Assembly: GCA_900321775.1 (NCBI GenBank)
Contig: ONXE01000111.1
Coordinates: 1-6,466 of the forward strand
Direction of reading: 5' to 3'
DNA length: 6,466 nucleotides
DNA from: an uncultured Bacteroidales bacterium
GTDB lineage: Bacteria; Bacteroidota; Bacteroidia; Bacteroidales; Paludibacteraceae
Part shown: positions 6,399 to 6,466 of the stretch, piece by piece
How positions within the stretch are numbered: position 1 is the stretch's first letter
Layout of the letters: each line of letters begins with the position of its first letter
Made by a program: the position numbers and the translations under genes
Notes under the pieces: model-generated
What the model was told of the DNA's origin: nothing
Databases searched by the model: none
The model's input: the letters and a program-made list of their open reading frames with translations, nothing else

Positions 6399-6466
6399 TT
6401 AAAGATTCTCCAATAGTTTTTTCAGTTCTTCCTGCTCCAACTTCGCTTTCGCTTTGTATTCTTCTA
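6399..6466 (-). CDS. C-terminal end of an unidentified Lys/Glu-rich protein (partial)
   Basis: On the - strand an open frame enters from the window edge and ends at TAA (6401-6399). The visible 21 codons read EEYKAKAKLEQEELKKLLEN plus a final Leu, a charged stretch likely to form an amphipathic helix or coiled coil. It ends 12 bases before the TPR-protease start with no room for a terminator or promoter, so the two are probably one operon. Too little is present to name a family. The reading rests on the open frame and operon-like spacing only. Confidence 0.6.
   Translation of the reverse strand, partial: EEYKAKAKLEQEELKKLLENL

Overview
The window reads as ordinary chromosomal DNA from a member of the Bacteroidota, most likely Bacteroidales. 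SecD and SecF are fused into one 1006-residue protein, both recognisable promoters fit the Bacteroidota sigma-ABfr pattern (TTTG, 20 bases, TAnnTTTG), and starts are preceded by A/T-rich leaders without strong Shine-Dalgarno sequences. This assignment is inferred from gene architecture and promoter style, not from a database match. I see no phage, transposon, CRISPR or plasmid signature.

Left part (1-768, + strand): the last 80 codons of queG (epoxyqueuosine reductase, last step of queuosine synthesis) are followed after 16 bases by a complete rpiB (ribose-5-phosphate isomerase B). The pair ends at a 32-base perfect palindrome that probably terminates transcription in both directions, because secDF converges on it from the right. 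A GC-rich cluster of overlapping inverted repeats (777-816) lies between the palindrome and the secDF stop codon.

Middle part (818-4322, - strand): secDF encodes the proton-driven accessory motor of the Sec translocon. The 484-base stretch upstream of it has no protein gene but is densely organised. It holds a secDF leader with a tiny upstream ORF, the secDF promoter flanked by a 10-bp inverted repeat, the tRNA terminator, an initiator-type tRNA-Met(CAT) gene, the tRNA promoter, and an A/T-rich inverted repeat that may end the upstream gene. The two promoters match at 35 of 40 ungapped positions, as if one derived from the other or both belong to one promoter class. The tRNA has initiator hallmarks but also two U-U mismatches in the T stem, a C1/C72 mismatch and an A29-U41 pair.

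Right part (4323-6466, - strand): a 687-residue exported protein joins a long TPR solenoid to a C-terminal retropepsin-like aspartic protease domain with an intact DTG motif. It starts 12 bases after the stop of another gene, of which only 21 Lys/Glu-rich codons are visible, so the two are probably co-transcribed.

On the - strand the order is therefore unknown gene, TPR-protease, tRNA-fMet, secDF. The housekeeping genes serve translation (tRNA modification, initiator tRNA), the pentose phosphate pathway and protein export. The TPR-retropepsin protein is the least characterised member; the tRNA anomalies and the promoter pair are the other points most worth checking.
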